From Chloroflexota bacterium (GTDB lineage: Bacteria; Chloroflexota; Dehalococcoidia; UBA2979): a stretch of DNA of 39,984 nucleotides. The position numbers were made by a program, and so were the translations under genes. The stretch spans positions 1 through 39,984 of the forward strand of contig VXOS01000114.1 of NCBI GenBank assembly GCA_009839925.1. The letters are read 5' to 3'. The notes beneath the pieces are model-generated. The model was not told the origin of the DNA. It ran no database searches and worked only from the letters and a program-made list of their open reading frames with translations. This document shows, one piece after another, positions 8,716 through 16,205 of the stretch. Within the stretch, counting starts at the first letter, position 1. Each line of letters starts with the position of its first letter.

Positions 8716-9024
8716 ATGATCATGCGAATCACGTGGGGCAAGGTGCAGCCCGGCAAGTGGGCCGAGTACGCCGAGGCCTACCGCCGGACGATGGAGCCGA
8801 TCAGCAGCGGCATCCAGGGGCTGCGTGGCCGCTGGCTCGCCCACGACCTCGACGAGGAGGACGCCGGCTTCGCGGTCAGCATCTGGGACTCGCGGGAGGA
8901 CCTCGACGCCTACCGCGACTCGGAGCTGTTCGAAGAGCAGGTGCAGGCCCCGCTCGCCGACTACTTCGTCGACGAGTTCCGCACGTACCACTGCGAGGTC
9001 GACGTCGTCGAGGACGTCGGCTAG
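8716..9024 (+). CDS. ABM-domain (antibiotic biosynthesis monooxygenase-like) protein
   Basis: A 102-residue single-domain protein with a ferredoxin-like dimeric alpha/beta barrel pattern: MRITWGKVQPGKWAEYAEAY, then a strand (GFAVSIWDSREDLDAYRDS) and a C-terminal helix and strand. The SIWDSREDLDAY segment is typical of ABM/heme-degrading-type small proteins. ATG 8716 is chosen over GTG 8713 and ATG 8722 because GGAAGGAG (8701-8708) then has a 7-nt spacer. Members act as cofactor-free oxygenases or stress proteins; no heme ligand can be assigned here. The gene stands alone and is followed by a strong hairpin. Confidence 0.8.
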   Translation: MIMRITWGKVQPGKWAEYAEAYRRTMEPISSGIQGLRGRWLAHDLDEEDAGFAVSIWDSREDLDAYRDSELFEEQVQAPLADYFVDEFRTYHCEVDVVEDVG

Positions 9025-9051
9025 GACACGCCGTCCGAGGTCCACACATCC

Positions 9052-9078
9052 GAGGCGCCCCGGGTGGCGGGGCGCCTC
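9052..9078. terminator. Strong 10-bp hairpin, possible bidirectional terminator
   Basis: GAGGCGCCCC (9052-9061) pairs perfectly with GGGGCGCCTC (9069-9078) across the 7-nt loop GGGTGGC. It lies 27 bp after the ABM gene stop and immediately beyond the stop of the minus-strand RCC1 remnant, so it could serve both. No T-tract. Confidence 0.55.
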
Positions 9079-9079
9079 G

Positions 9080-9142
9080 TCAGTTCCGGCCCCAACACTC
9101 CACGGAGCCGTCGGGGCCCTGGCCGCAGGTGTGCCGCAGAAT
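9080..9142 (-). pseudogene. Remnant of the C-terminus of a second RCC1-repeat gene
   Basis: On the minus strand this short stretch encodes HTCGQGPDGSVECWGRN and then a stop, matching the last RCC1 repeat (HTCGLRPGGSIECWG) of the intact gene next door. Similarity also exists at DNA level and reaches beyond the coding part: 9072-9137 aligns with 9436-9503, including a shared gcgcctcgtca block around the stop. A 2-nt length difference shifts the frame at the very end. The rest of this copy is missing. Confidence 0.65.
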
Positions 9143-9182
9143 CAGTTGCACGTCGGGGTGGGATGAGTTCGAGGAAGCAGCG

Positions 9183-9377
9183 ATGGTGAGCATCACCGAA
9201 ATCCAGGAAGCGATTCGGATCCTTCCCGAGCCCGAGTATGCCCGGCTGCGGAAATGGATCAGCGATCTGGACTGGGAACGCTGGGACCAGCAGCTCGAGG
9301 CTGACGCCGAGGCCGGCAGGTTGGACTTCCTGATCGCGGAGGCCCATGAGGCCGGAGAGCGCCTGATCGGCGTTTGA
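9183..9377 (+). CDS. Small antitoxin-like protein without a partner toxin
   Basis: A 64-residue acidic protein starting MVSITEIQEAIRILPEPEY and ending with a helical, Glu/Ala-rich tail. ATG 9183 follows GAGGAAG by about 7 nt. The layout (short beta/turn start, LPEPEYARLRKWI, then WERWDQQLEADAEAGRLDFL) is like small type II antitoxins that precede RelE/ParE toxins. No toxin gene follows; the next gene runs the other way. It sits exactly where the body of a decayed RCC1 copy would be expected. Assignment is by pattern only; it may be just an orphan small protein. Confidence 0.6.
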   Translation: MVSITEIQEAIRILPEPEYARLRKWISDLDWERWDQQLEADAEAGRLDFLIAEAHEAGERLIGV

Positions 9378-9388
9378 CCCACCCCCAC

Positions 9389-9428
9389 TCGCCCAACCCT
9401 TGCCCCTTACCAACCCGCACGGCGATCT
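9389..9428. repeat. Imperfect direct repeat, copy A
   Basis: About 40 bp matching copy B at 10559-10597 in the same orientation; shared blocks include tcgcccaaccct, taccaac and cacggcgat. Copy A abuts the 3' end of the intact RCC1 gene. It reads as the former upstream region of a second, decayed RCC1 unit. Confidence 0.7.
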
Positions 9429-9430
9429 GG

Positions 9431-10486
9431 CTACTGCGCCTCGTCACTTCCGAGCCCCCAGCACTCGATGGAGCCGCCGGGCCTCAGGCCGCAGGTGTGC
9501 CAGCGCCCTGCGCTGATCGAAGTGAAGGCGCCATCGGGCGGCGAGGCTTGGCCCTCGGAGTCCCGGCCCCAACAGACGACGGTGCCATCACTCTTGACCC
9601 CGCAGATGTGCGCAAACCCTGTACTCACAGACATAAAGGGGCCGTCGGCTGTCAAGGACTCCGCCCAAGGCCCGCGGCAAAGAATCGCGCCGCTGAGTGT
9701 GACCCCGCACGAATAGTCATCGCCGGCACTTACGGAGATGAACCAGCCACCAACAGGACGCAGGGTCTCGGCGTCGGACCACTCATGGCCGCTACCGCAA
9801 CCCTCGTCCTTCGAGCAATGGCTGACCCACCGGAACCCTTGGCCCCAGCACTCGACAGAGCCGTCTGCCCGGACGCCACAGGCATGCTCCCAGCCGGCGC
9901 TCACGGAGACAAATGGCTGCGCAGGGGGCGAGGACTGGCCCAGGTAGTCAAAGCCCCAGCACGCGACCGAACCGTCGGCTCGAATAGCACAGCCGTACGA
10001 AGCGCCGACGCTCACAGCGGTGAAGGCGCCATGAGGCGGCGACGACTCGCCTTCGATATCCGCGCCCCAGCACGCGATCGAACCATCCGTCCGGACTCCG
10101 CAGGTGTGCGACACACCTGCGCTCACGGACCCGAAGGAGCCACTGGGTGGCGACGACTTTCCGTACTGGTCGTCGCCCCAGCACTCAACCGCACCATCAG
10201 CCTTGACTCCGCAGCTGTGCGACACACCGACGGTCACCGAAGTGAATGCCCCCTCGGGCGGCGAGGTCAGGCCGGGAATGGTGGGCGGCGGTACAACAAG
10301 TGGTGGGGATGTGGACGTGGGCGGCGGCGCACGCCGTGACGCGGCGGCGGGCTGCGACTCGGCGTCGGGCTCGCCGCCGGTGCAGGCGATGAAGGCGGCT
10401 CCGAGCAGGACCGCGAGCACGGCGAGCGACCACCCGGCCGGGGTGCGCGCAAACAGTCGCAGCCGGAAGTCCGTCATGGCCCTCAC
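9431..10486 (-). CDS. RCC1-repeat (regulator of chromosome condensation-like) lipoprotein
   Basis: A 351-residue exported protein. The N-terminus has a charged segment, a hydrophobic core (SLAVLAVLLGAAFIAC) with a lipobox-like FIAC, and then a Pro/Ser/Thr linker to about residue 75. Seven RCC1-type blades follow, each with the pattern F-x-S-V-S-x-G-x-x-H-x-C-G-V-x-x-D-G-S-V-x-C-W-G. The paired Cys in each blade may form disulfides. Such beta-propellers are frequent in environmental Chloroflexota and probably mediate extracellular binding; the ligand is unknown. The start is GTG 10486 or the ATG three codons later (10477); neither has a strong ribosome binding site. A decayed copy lies downstream. 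Confidence 0.88.
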   Translation of the reverse strand: MRAMTDFRLRLFARTPAGWSLAVLAVLLGAAFIACTGGEPDAESQPAAASRRAPPPTSTSPPLVVPPPTIPGLTSPPEGAFTSVTVGVSHSCGVKADGAVECWGDDQYGKSSPPSGSFGSVSAGVSHTCGVRTDGSIACWGADIEGESSPPHGAFTAVSVGASYGCAIRADGSVACWGFDYLGQSSPPAQPFVSVSAGWEHACGVRADGSVECWGQGFRWVSHCSKDEGCGSGHEWSDAETLRPVGGWFISVSAGDDYSCGVTLSGAILCRGPWAESLTADGPFMSVSTGFAHICGVKSDGTVVCWGRDSEGQASPPDGAFTSISAGRWHTCGLRPGGSIECWGLGSDEAQ

Positions 10487-10558
10487 GCATCACCGGGCCT
10501 CGAGACATCGCCGTCAACGAATGGTACGTCTCGTACGTCTGACTGGTTCCCTTTACCC

Positions 10559-10597
10559 TCGCCCAACCCTCGCCGCTACCAACTGACACGGCGATAC
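10559..10597. repeat. Imperfect direct repeat, copy B
   Basis: The partner of copy A at 9389-9428, located 73 bp upstream of the RCC1 start. Together the copies bracket the intact RCC1 gene as a unit of about 1.2 kb. The rest of the 176-bp gap 10487-10662 shows no further gene. Confidence 0.7.
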
Positions 10598-10662
10598 TAG
10601 GTGCGGACGGCCGTCGCCCGGCGCGAGCCGGGGATCGAGCGGCCGCGGCGGGAGGAGCGGGG

Positions 10663-11682
10663 ATGAGCGCCAACCCGCACGCGGCGATCGTCGCCGAGGG
10701 CCTCGTCCGCACCTTCCCCGGCGTCCGCGCCGTCGACGGCATCGACCTCTCCATCGAGCGCGGCCAGGTTTTCGGCTTCCTCGGCGCGAACGGCTCCGGC
10801 AAGACCACCACCATCCGCATGCTCACCACGCTGCTGCGGCCCACCGCCGGCCGCGGCTACGTCGACGGCCTCGACGTGCAGCGCGAGGCCTCCGAGGTGC
10901 GGCGGCGCATCGGCGTCGCGCTGCAGGAGGCGGGCCTCGACGACCTCCAGACGGGGCGCGAGCTGCTGACGCTGCAGGGCCGCCTGCAGGGCATGTCCCG
11001 CGCCGCCGTCCGCCCGCGCGTCGACGAGCTGCTGGCCATCGTCGAGCTCGAGGACTCCGCCGACCGCAAGATCGGCACCTACTCCGGCGGAATGCAGCGG
11101 CGGCTCGACCTCGCCTCGGCGCTCGTGCACACGCCGAGCATCGTCTTCCTCGACGAGCCGACGAGCGGGCTCGACCCGATCAGCCGCGAGGCGCTCTGGC
11201 GTTATGTAGAGCGACTCAACCGCGACGACGGCGTCACCTTCTTCCTCACCACCCAGTACCTCGAGGAAGCCGACCGCCTCGCCGACGAGATCGCAATCAT
11301 CGACGCGGGCCTCATCGTCGCCTCCGGCTCGCCTTCGGCGCTCAAGGCGACGATCGGCGCGGACGTGGTCTCGCTGCGCATCGAGGACGGCGACGGCGCC
11401 GGGCAGGCGGTGGAGCGAGCGAGCGAGCGGTTCCGCGCGATGCCCGGGCTGGAGGAGCTGCGGACGACGGAGGACGCGCTGGTGGTCTACATCCGCGAGG
11501 GCAGCCAGGCAATCGCGCCGATCGTGACGATCGCCAACGAGACGGGCCTCTCCGTGCTCGAGGTCACACTCGCGCAACCGACGCTGGACGACGTCTTCCT
11601 GCGCGCGACGGGGCGGCGCCTGGAGGTGGACGCGGACGTGCCGGATCCGGGCGTGCGGGACGCCTCGGAGGCGGTCTCGTGA
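10663..11682 (+). CDS. ABC transporter ATP-binding protein, DrrA type
   Basis: A 339-residue ATPase of an ABC-2 type exporter. Walker A is GANGSGKTTT (41-50), the Q-loop is ALQEAG, the signature is SGGMQ (141-145), Walker B is VFLDEPTSGLD (161-171), and the switch region is TTQYLEEAD (196-204). Gln instead of His in the switch is usual for the DrrA (daunorubicin resistance) subfamily. Residues 230-320 form the extra C-terminal domain typical of DrrA. It powers the permease encoded by the next gene, whose GTG start overlaps its stop by 4 bp. The substrate could be a lipid-like or drug-like molecule; it cannot be read from the sequence. Confidence 0.95.
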   Translation: MSANPHAAIVAEGLVRTFPGVRAVDGIDLSIERGQVFGFLGANGSGKTTTIRMLTTLLRPTAGRGYVDGLDVQREASEVRRRIGVALQEAGLDDLQTGRELLTLQGRLQGMSRAAVRPRVDELLAIVELEDSADRKIGTYSGGMQRRLDLASALVHTPSIVFLDEPTSGLDPISREALWRYVERLNRDDGVTFFLTTQYLEEADRLADEIAIIDAGLIVASGSPSALKATIGADVVSLRIEDGDGAGQAVERASERFRAMPGLEELRTTEDALVVYIREGSQAIAPIVTIANETGLSVLEVTLAQPTLDDVFLRATGRRLEVDADVPDPGVRDASEAVS

Positions 11683-12443
11683 CGGCGCTCGTCATCGCCT
11701 CCTCCCTGCTTTGCTGGCGCGCGGTGCGCGAGACGCTCCGCCAGCCCGGCGTCGAGGTCAGCAACCTCTTCATCCCGCTGTTCTTCTTCTTCGTCACCGT
11801 CGGCGCGATCAGCAACGTGGCCGGGCCGGCCTTCGGCGTCGACAACTACGAGGGCTTCCAGCTGCCGGTCGCCGTCCTCCAGTGCGTGGCCGGCGCCGCC
11901 TCGATCTCCGGCATCGCGATCGTCAAGGACATCGAGAGCGGCTACTTCGACAAGCTGCTGCTCACGCCCAGCCCGAGGCTGGCGATCGTGCTGGGTCGGC
12001 TCTTCGCGGACGCGATCCGGGCCATCGCGTTCACCGCGGTGATCCTCGTCGTGGTTTCGCCGGTGGGTGCGGGGATGGAGGCGGGGCCGCTCGGCTACCT
12101 CGTGATCCTCGCGCTGGCGGGGCTGTTCGGTGCGGCCTACTCCGGCATCGGCGCGACAATCGCGCTGCGCACGGGCAACGCGCAGGCAGCGCAGGCCGGG
12201 TTCCTGCTGTTCTTCCCGCTGCTCTTCCTCTCGCCGGCGTTCGCGCCCAAGGAGGTCTTCGACCCCTGGATGGAGTTCCTCGCCTCGATCAACCCCGTCA
12301 CCTACCTGCTCGAGGGCATGCGGGCGCTGGTGCTTGAGGGCTGGGAGTGGGACAACCTGGCCGGCGCGGTCGCCGCCGTGCTCGCCCTCGGCGTGGTCAC
12401 CATCGCGCTCTCGCTCTGGTCGCTGCGGGCGCGCACGCGCTGA
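11679..12443 (+). CDS. ABC-2 type permease, DrrB type
   Basis: A 254-residue membrane protein with about six hydrophobic segments, for example LFIPLFFFFVTVGAI, FTAVILVVVSPV, YLVILALAGLFGAAYSGIG and LLFFPLLFLSPAFAP. The conserved ABC-2 tail is present: PAFAPKEVFDPWMEFLASINPVTY, followed by LLEGMRALVLEGW. It forms the membrane channel for the upstream DrrA-type ATPase; the GTGA overlap at 11679-11682 implies translational coupling. Length and order match other DrrAB pairs. Confidence 0.94.
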   Translation: MTALVIASSLLCWRAVRETLRQPGVEVSNLFIPLFFFFVTVGAISNVAGPAFGVDNYEGFQLPVAVLQCVAGAASISGIAIVKDIESGYFDKLLLTPSPRLAIVLGRLFADAIRAIAFTAVILVVVSPVGAGMEAGPLGYLVILALAGLFGAAYSGIGATIALRTGNAQAAQAGFLLFFPLLFLSPAFAPKEVFDPWMEFLASINPVTYLLEGMRALVLEGWEWDNLAGAVAAVLALGVVTIALSLWSLRARTR

Positions 12444-12460
12444 GGCGCGCCGCAGCGTAT

Positions 12461-12466
12461 AGAATC
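12461..12466 (+). promoter_or_regulatory. Putative -10 element before the fourth acyl-CoA dehydrogenase
   Basis: TAGAAT within GTATAGAATC, 23 nt before the ATG at 12490; no clear -35 box. The short distance leaves a very short leader that still includes the AGGAGG site at 12479-12484. Confidence 0.4.
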
Positions 12467-12489
12467 AGCCCCGAGGTCAGGAGGACCAC

Positions 12490-13755
12490 ATGGACTGGGA
12501 CGACTCTGCCGAACTCGCGGCCTTCCGCGAACGCATCCGCACCTTCTTCGAGGACAACCTGCCGGACCGCTACAAGCGAGCGGCCGCGGGCGAGTGGATG
12601 CGCCAGATGATCCCCGCTCCCGACGGCGAGCCGATGTACTTCGACGAGCCCAGCTGGGACCACGACCGGCTCTCGACCGACCCGGACGCGCGCGCGGCCT
12701 CGCGCGAGTGGGCCGACGCGCTCGCCGCCGAGGGCCTCGTCGCCCCGGCCTGGGCGAAGGAGCACGGGGGCGCCGGCCTGTCGACGCTGGAGCAGTTCGT
12801 CTTCAACGAGGAGCGCGAGCGCGCCGGCGCGCCGCGCGTCGGGGGGACGGGCGCGATGTTCCTCGGCTCCTTGCTGATGGTCTACGGCAGCGCCGAGCAG
12901 CAGGCGAAGTACATGCCGGCGATCGCCAACGGCGACATCCAGTGGGCCCAGGGCTACTCCGAGCCCGGCGCCGGCTCCGACCTCGGCTCGCTGCAGCTGC
13001 GCGCCCAGCGCGACGGCGACGAGTACGTCCTCAACGGGCAGAAGATCTGGTCCACGCCGCAAACCGCCGACTCGATGTACGCCCTCGTGCGCACGGACCC
13101 GGACGCACCGAAGCACAAGGGCATCTCGTTCCTCATGATCGAGGACTTCCACATCGACGGCATCACGATGCGGCCGATCGAGAACGCGGTCTTCGACCAC
13201 AGCTCGTTTGGCGAGACCTTCTTCGACGACGCGCGCGTGCCCGCCGAGAACCGCATCGGCGAGGAGAACAGCGGCTGGTACGTGGCGATGACGCTGATGG
13301 ACTTCGACCGCGCGTCGATCTCCAACACGGCCGAGGACCGCTCGCTGCTCGGGGACCTGAAGGAGTTCCTCGAGACACCCGAGGGCGCGGCGAAGTCGCG
13401 CCTCGCGGAGTCGGCGACGATCCGCGCGGAGCTGACGGATCGGGCGATCGAGATCGAGGTGGGCTACAACCTCTCGCTGCGGCTCGCCTCGCTGCAGGCG
13501 AAGGGGCTGATCCCGAACTACGAGGCCTCGATCGGGCAGGTCTTCTCGAAGGCGCTGAACCAGCGCATGGCGCGCACCGGCACCGTGATCTTCGGGCTCT
13601 ACTCGAATCTCTGGCCGGGCGACGAGCGCGCGCCGATGACGGGTGAGTTCACGCGCTCCTACGTACGCACGATCCCCTCGACGATCGCGGGCGGCAGCGC
13701 CGAGATCCAGCGCAACGTGATCGCCACCCGCGGCCTGGGGCTGCCCCGAGGCTAG
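12490..13755 (+). CDS. Acyl-CoA dehydrogenase family protein
   Basis: A 421-residue flavoprotein preceded by a strong Shine-Dalgarno (CAGGAGG). Motifs are AWAKEHGGAGLS, YSEPGAGSDLGSLQ, NGQKIWSTPQ, VRTDPDAPKHKGISF, DDARVPAENRIGEENSGW and the C-terminal IAGGSAEIQRNVIATRGLGLPRG. The helix-G segment reads MDFDRAS, so Asp273 takes the place of the catalytic Glu usual in isovaleryl-CoA dehydrogenase-like enzymes. An insertion near residues 33-60 (PAPDGEPMYFDEPSW) sets it apart from the 4918 and 6108 paralogues. It probably acts in degradation of a CoA-bound acid different from the first cluster. It is transcribed alone and is convergent with the SPFH gene. Confidence 0.93.
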   Translation: MDWDDSAELAAFRERIRTFFEDNLPDRYKRAAAGEWMRQMIPAPDGEPMYFDEPSWDHDRLSTDPDARAASREWADALAAEGLVAPAWAKEHGGAGLSTLEQFVFNEERERAGAPRVGGTGAMFLGSLLMVYGSAEQQAKYMPAIANGDIQWAQGYSEPGAGSDLGSLQLRAQRDGDEYVLNGQKIWSTPQTADSMYALVRTDPDAPKHKGISFLMIEDFHIDGITMRPIENAVFDHSSFGETFFDDARVPAENRIGEENSGWYVAMTLMDFDRASISNTAEDRSLLGDLKEFLETPEGAAKSRLAESATIRAELTDRAIEIEVGYNLSLRLASLQAKGLIPNYEASIGQVFSKALNQRMARTGTVIFGLYSNLWPGDERAPMTGEFTRSYVRTIPSTIAGGSAEIQRNVIATRGLGLPRG

Positions 13756-13800
13756 GAGCGGGGCGCCGGCCGCGCCCCCGCGGGGAAGGGGGCGTCCCGC

Positions 13801-13830
13801 CTGGATTCCGGCTTTCGCCGGAATGACGGA
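13801..13830. repeat. Dispersed palindrome of the ATTCCGGC-TTTC-GCCGGAAT type
   Basis: A perfect 8-bp inverted repeat (13805-13812 with 13817-13824, loop TTTC) flanked by ctgg and gacgga. This closely resembles the short palindrome family with core ATTCCSGCGAAAGCSGGAAT seen scattered in many bacterial genomes, including dRS3-like elements of Neisseria. It lies between two convergent genes and could also act as a terminator. Only one copy is in this window. Confidence 0.6.
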
Positions 13831-13860
13831 TCTGGCGGACCCGAAGGCGACGTGGGGGGC

Positions 13861-13877
13861 GCGGGGCGCAGCCCCGC
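13861..13877. terminator. GC hairpin between convergent genes
   Basis: GCGGGGC (13861-13867) pairs with GCCCCGC (13871-13877) across a 3-nt loop. Together with the palindrome at 13801-13830 it fills the 196-bp gap between the dehydrogenase and SPFH stop codons. No T-tract. Confidence 0.35.
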
Positions 13878-13951
13878 ATCAACTGAAGGCGGGTCGGCGG
13901 GGCCGAGCCGCCCTGCGCGGTACCCCTCGCGCTCGCTCCGGACTGACGGCG

Positions 13952-14839
13952 CTAGGACTCGCCGTTCGCGGAGCCATCGTCCTGGGACTCGCTGCGCGCG
14001 CCGCCGGAGATGCCGGCGAGCGTGCTGCTGAGGTTGCCGGCCACGCTCGCGAGGTCCATCGGGATGATCCACTTCGTGGACTGACCGTCGCCGAGCTGCT
14101 TCATCATCTCCAGGTACTGCAGCCCCATCGTGTTGGAGTCCACACCCTGCGCCACGTCGTAGATCCGCTCGAGGCCAATCGAGAAACCCTCGGCCTGCAG
14201 GATCTGGGCCTGCCGCGACCCCTCGGCGCGCAGGATCGAGGACTCGCGCACGCCCTCGGCCTCGAGGATGGCGGCCTGCTTGTTGCCCTCGGCGACGTTG
14301 ATCGCGGACTGGCGCTGGCCCTCGGACTCGGTGATCTGGGCGCGCTTCGTGCGGTCCGCCGTCAGCAGCTGGGTCATCGCGTCCTGGATGTCGTGCTGCG
14401 GGGTGATCTCGCGAATCTCGATCGAGGTGACGGTCACGCCCCAGCGCACGGTTTCCCCGGCGATCTTGGCCTGCAGGCGGCTGTTGATCTCCTCGCGCCG
14501 CGCCAGCACGTCCTCCACCGTCATGTCGCCGATCACGGCACGCAGCGAGGTCGTTGCGAGGTTGCGGACGGCGATGATGAAGTTGCTGATGTTGATCACC
14601 GCCGCTTCGGCGTCGACGACCTGGAGGAAGACCACGAAGTCGACATCGACGAGTGCGTTGTCCTTGGTGATCGAGGTCTGCTTCGGCTCCTCGATCACGA
14701 ACTCGCGCATGTCGACGCGCACGCCGCGGTCGATGAAGGGGACCATGATCACGAGGCCGGGGCCCCGCGTGCCGGTGTAGCGGCCGAGGCGGAAGATCAC
14801 CGCCCGCTCGTACTGCCGCACCACGCTGATGAAGAACAC
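13952..14839 (-). CDS. SPFH/band 7 (stomatin-like) protein lacking the N-terminal membrane helix
   Basis: A 295-residue stomatin/prohibitin-type protein. The SPFH domain starts almost at once (VVRQYERAVIFRLGRYTGTRGPG) and continues through MREFVIEEPKQTSITKDNA to about residue 165. A long Ala/Glu/Gln-rich coiled coil follows (QRQSAINVAEGNKQAAIL and similar turns), and then a C-terminal hydrophobic patch and a Ser/Asp tail. Start GTG 14839 has AGGAGG 7 nt upstream; an in-frame stop lies 30 bp further up, so no hidden membrane helix precedes it. Stomatins normally have such a helix and form microdomain scaffolds with NfeD proteases. The NfeD gene here is 2.3 kb away on the same strand. Confidence 0.9.
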   Translation of the reverse strand: MFFISVVRQYERAVIFRLGRYTGTRGPGLVIMVPFIDRGVRVDMREFVIEEPKQTSITKDNALVDVDFVVFLQVVDAEAAVINISNFIIAVRNLATTSLRAVIGDMTVEDVLARREEINSRLQAKIAGETVRWGVTVTSIEIREITPQHDIQDAMTQLLTADRTKRAQITESEGQRQSAINVAEGNKQAAILEAEGVRESSILRAEGSRQAQILQAEGFSIGLERIYDVAQGVDSNTMGLQYLEMMKQLGDGQSTKWIIPMDLASVAGNLSSTLAGISGGARSESQDDGSANGES

Positions 14840-14880
14840 CCGCCACCTCCTCGGGACTGTCGGCTCACCCGGTTCGTTCG

Positions 14881-14886
14881 AGTATA
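14881..14886 (-). promoter_or_regulatory. Putative -10 element of the SPFH gene
   Basis: Minus-strand TATACT, 41 nt before the GTG start at 14839. It shares a 154-bp divergent intergenic region with the promoter of the CaiB/BaiF gene. Confidence 0.4.
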
Positions 14887-14945
14887 GCCGTGCGCCGGAA
14901 GGCCCATGCGGCCGATGGTTCGGCGGCCCGGCGTGCGGCCTAAGT

Positions 14946-14951
14946 TATGAT
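14946..14951 (+). promoter_or_regulatory. Putative -10 element of the CaiB/BaiF-formyltransferase operon
   Basis: TATGAT, 42 nt before ATG 14994; no good -35 match. Divergent from the SPFH promoter at 14881-14886. Confidence 0.4.
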
Positions 14952-14993
14952 GCGCCGGGCGCCGCGTGAGCGGCGCGCGATGGAGGACCCGTG

Positions 14994-16205
14994 ATGGCCG
15001 AGACGAACGGCAACCTGGATCGGCGCGGCGCGCCCCGGATGCTCGAGGATCTCAAGGTGATCGACCTCACCACGATGATCGCGGGGCCGGTCACCGCGCG
15101 CATGTTCTCCGAGCTGGGCGCGAACGTGATCCACATCGAGCCGCCCTGGGGCGACGACGGACGCAACTCGACCACGCCGTTCCTCGGAAGCGAGGGCGTG
15201 CTTTACACCGTCTCGAACCGCAGCAAGCGCGGCATCGTGCTCGACATCCGCAACCCGAAGGGGCATGAGTTGCTGCTGCGCATGGTGAAGGACGCCGACA
15301 TCTTCATCGAGAACATGCGGATCGGCGTGCTCGACAAGCGCGGGCTCGGCTACGAGGACCTCGCGAAGATCAACCCCGGCCTCGTCTACGTCTCGATCAG
15401 CGGCTGGGGCCGCGAGGGGCCGCTCAAGTACGAGCCCACCTACGACGTGATCATCCAGGCCTTCAGCACCGCCATGCGGCGCTACGACGACCACGGTCCG
15501 CCGCGCCTCAACGGCTCGATGGTCGGCGACACCTCGACGCCGCTGCTCGCCGCCTTCGCGGCGATGGCGGCGCTGCGCGAGCGCGAGCGCAGCGGGCGCG
15601 GCTCGCACGTGACCAGCTCGCTGCTGCAGGGCGCGTTCCACATGATGGCGCCTCGCAAGGTGGTGCCGGAGAACGAGACGGGGCCGCCGCACGAGCGCCA
15701 GTTGCCGGCCGGGGCGGGCGTGTTCCAGACCTCGGACGGGGAGTGGACCTTCATCTGCGCCTGGACCAACGGGCAGTTCGAGCGCTTCGCCCAGCTCGCC
15801 GGCTACCCGCACCTCGCCGGCGACCCCGCCTACGCGACGCGCCAGCTCCGTGAGGCGGCCCAGGTGGAGCTGAACGAGCTGTTCAACGTCTGGGTGCAGC
15901 CACACACGCGCGGCGAGCTGATCGCCGCCCTGCGCGACGCCGACATCCCCTGCTCGCCCGTCTACGGCGGCGTCGAGGAGCTGATGGCGGACGAGCACGT
16001 CCAGGCCAACGACTTCGTCGTGGGCATCGAGCACCCGACGAAAGGCCGCATCTGGCAGATGGGCGCCGGCTTCGAGATCAACGGCGAGCGTCCCGAGCTG
16101 ACCTACTCGCCGCTCTTCGGCGAACACACCGACGAGGTGCTGCGCGAGCACGGCTGCTCCGACGAGGAGATCGCCGCTCTGCGCGAGGAAGGAGTGGTCG
16201 CGTGA
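14994..16205 (+). CDS. CaiB/BaiF family III CoA-transferase
   Basis: A 403-residue family III acyl-CoA transferase, moving CoA between carboxylic acids. Visible motifs are KVIDLTTMIAGPVTARM, the LGANVIHIEPPWGDDGR CoA-binding region, NRSKRGIVLDIRNPKG, and MVGDTSTPL with Asp179, which matches the catalytic Asp that forms the anhydride intermediate in formyl-CoA transferase. It is followed by the typical RERERSGRGSHV. ATG 14994 is chosen because GGAGGA ends 6 nt upstream; a GTG lies one codon earlier. The gene overlaps the following formyltransferase-fold gene by 4 bp. The family includes formyl-CoA:oxalate, carnitine, bile acid and succinyl-CoA-dependent enzymes; the substrate here is unknown. 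Confidence 0.94.
   Translation: MAETNGNLDRRGAPRMLEDLKVIDLTTMIAGPVTARMFSELGANVIHIEPPWGDDGRNSTTPFLGSEGVLYTVSNRSKRGIVLDIRNPKGHELLLRMVKDADIFIENMRIGVLDKRGLGYEDLAKINPGLVYVSISGWGREGPLKYEPTYDVIIQAFSTAMRRYDDHGPPRLNGSMVGDTSTPLLAAFAAMAALRERERSGRGSHVTSSLLQGAFHMMAPRKVVPENETGPPHERQLPAGAGVFQTSDGEWTFICAWTNGQFERFAQLAGYPHLAGDPAYATRQLREAAQVELNELFNVWVQPHTRGELIAALRDADIPCSPVYGGVEELMADEHVQANDFVVGIEHPTKGRIWQMGAGFEINGERPELTYSPLFGEHTDEVLREHGCSDEEIAALREEGVVA

Noticed and set aside
13752-14846. Alternative minus-strand frame of 364 codons over the SPFH gene
   Set aside because: The overlapping frame 13952-14839 has full SPFH motifs; the alternative is Arg/Pro-rich and includes the palindrome translation.
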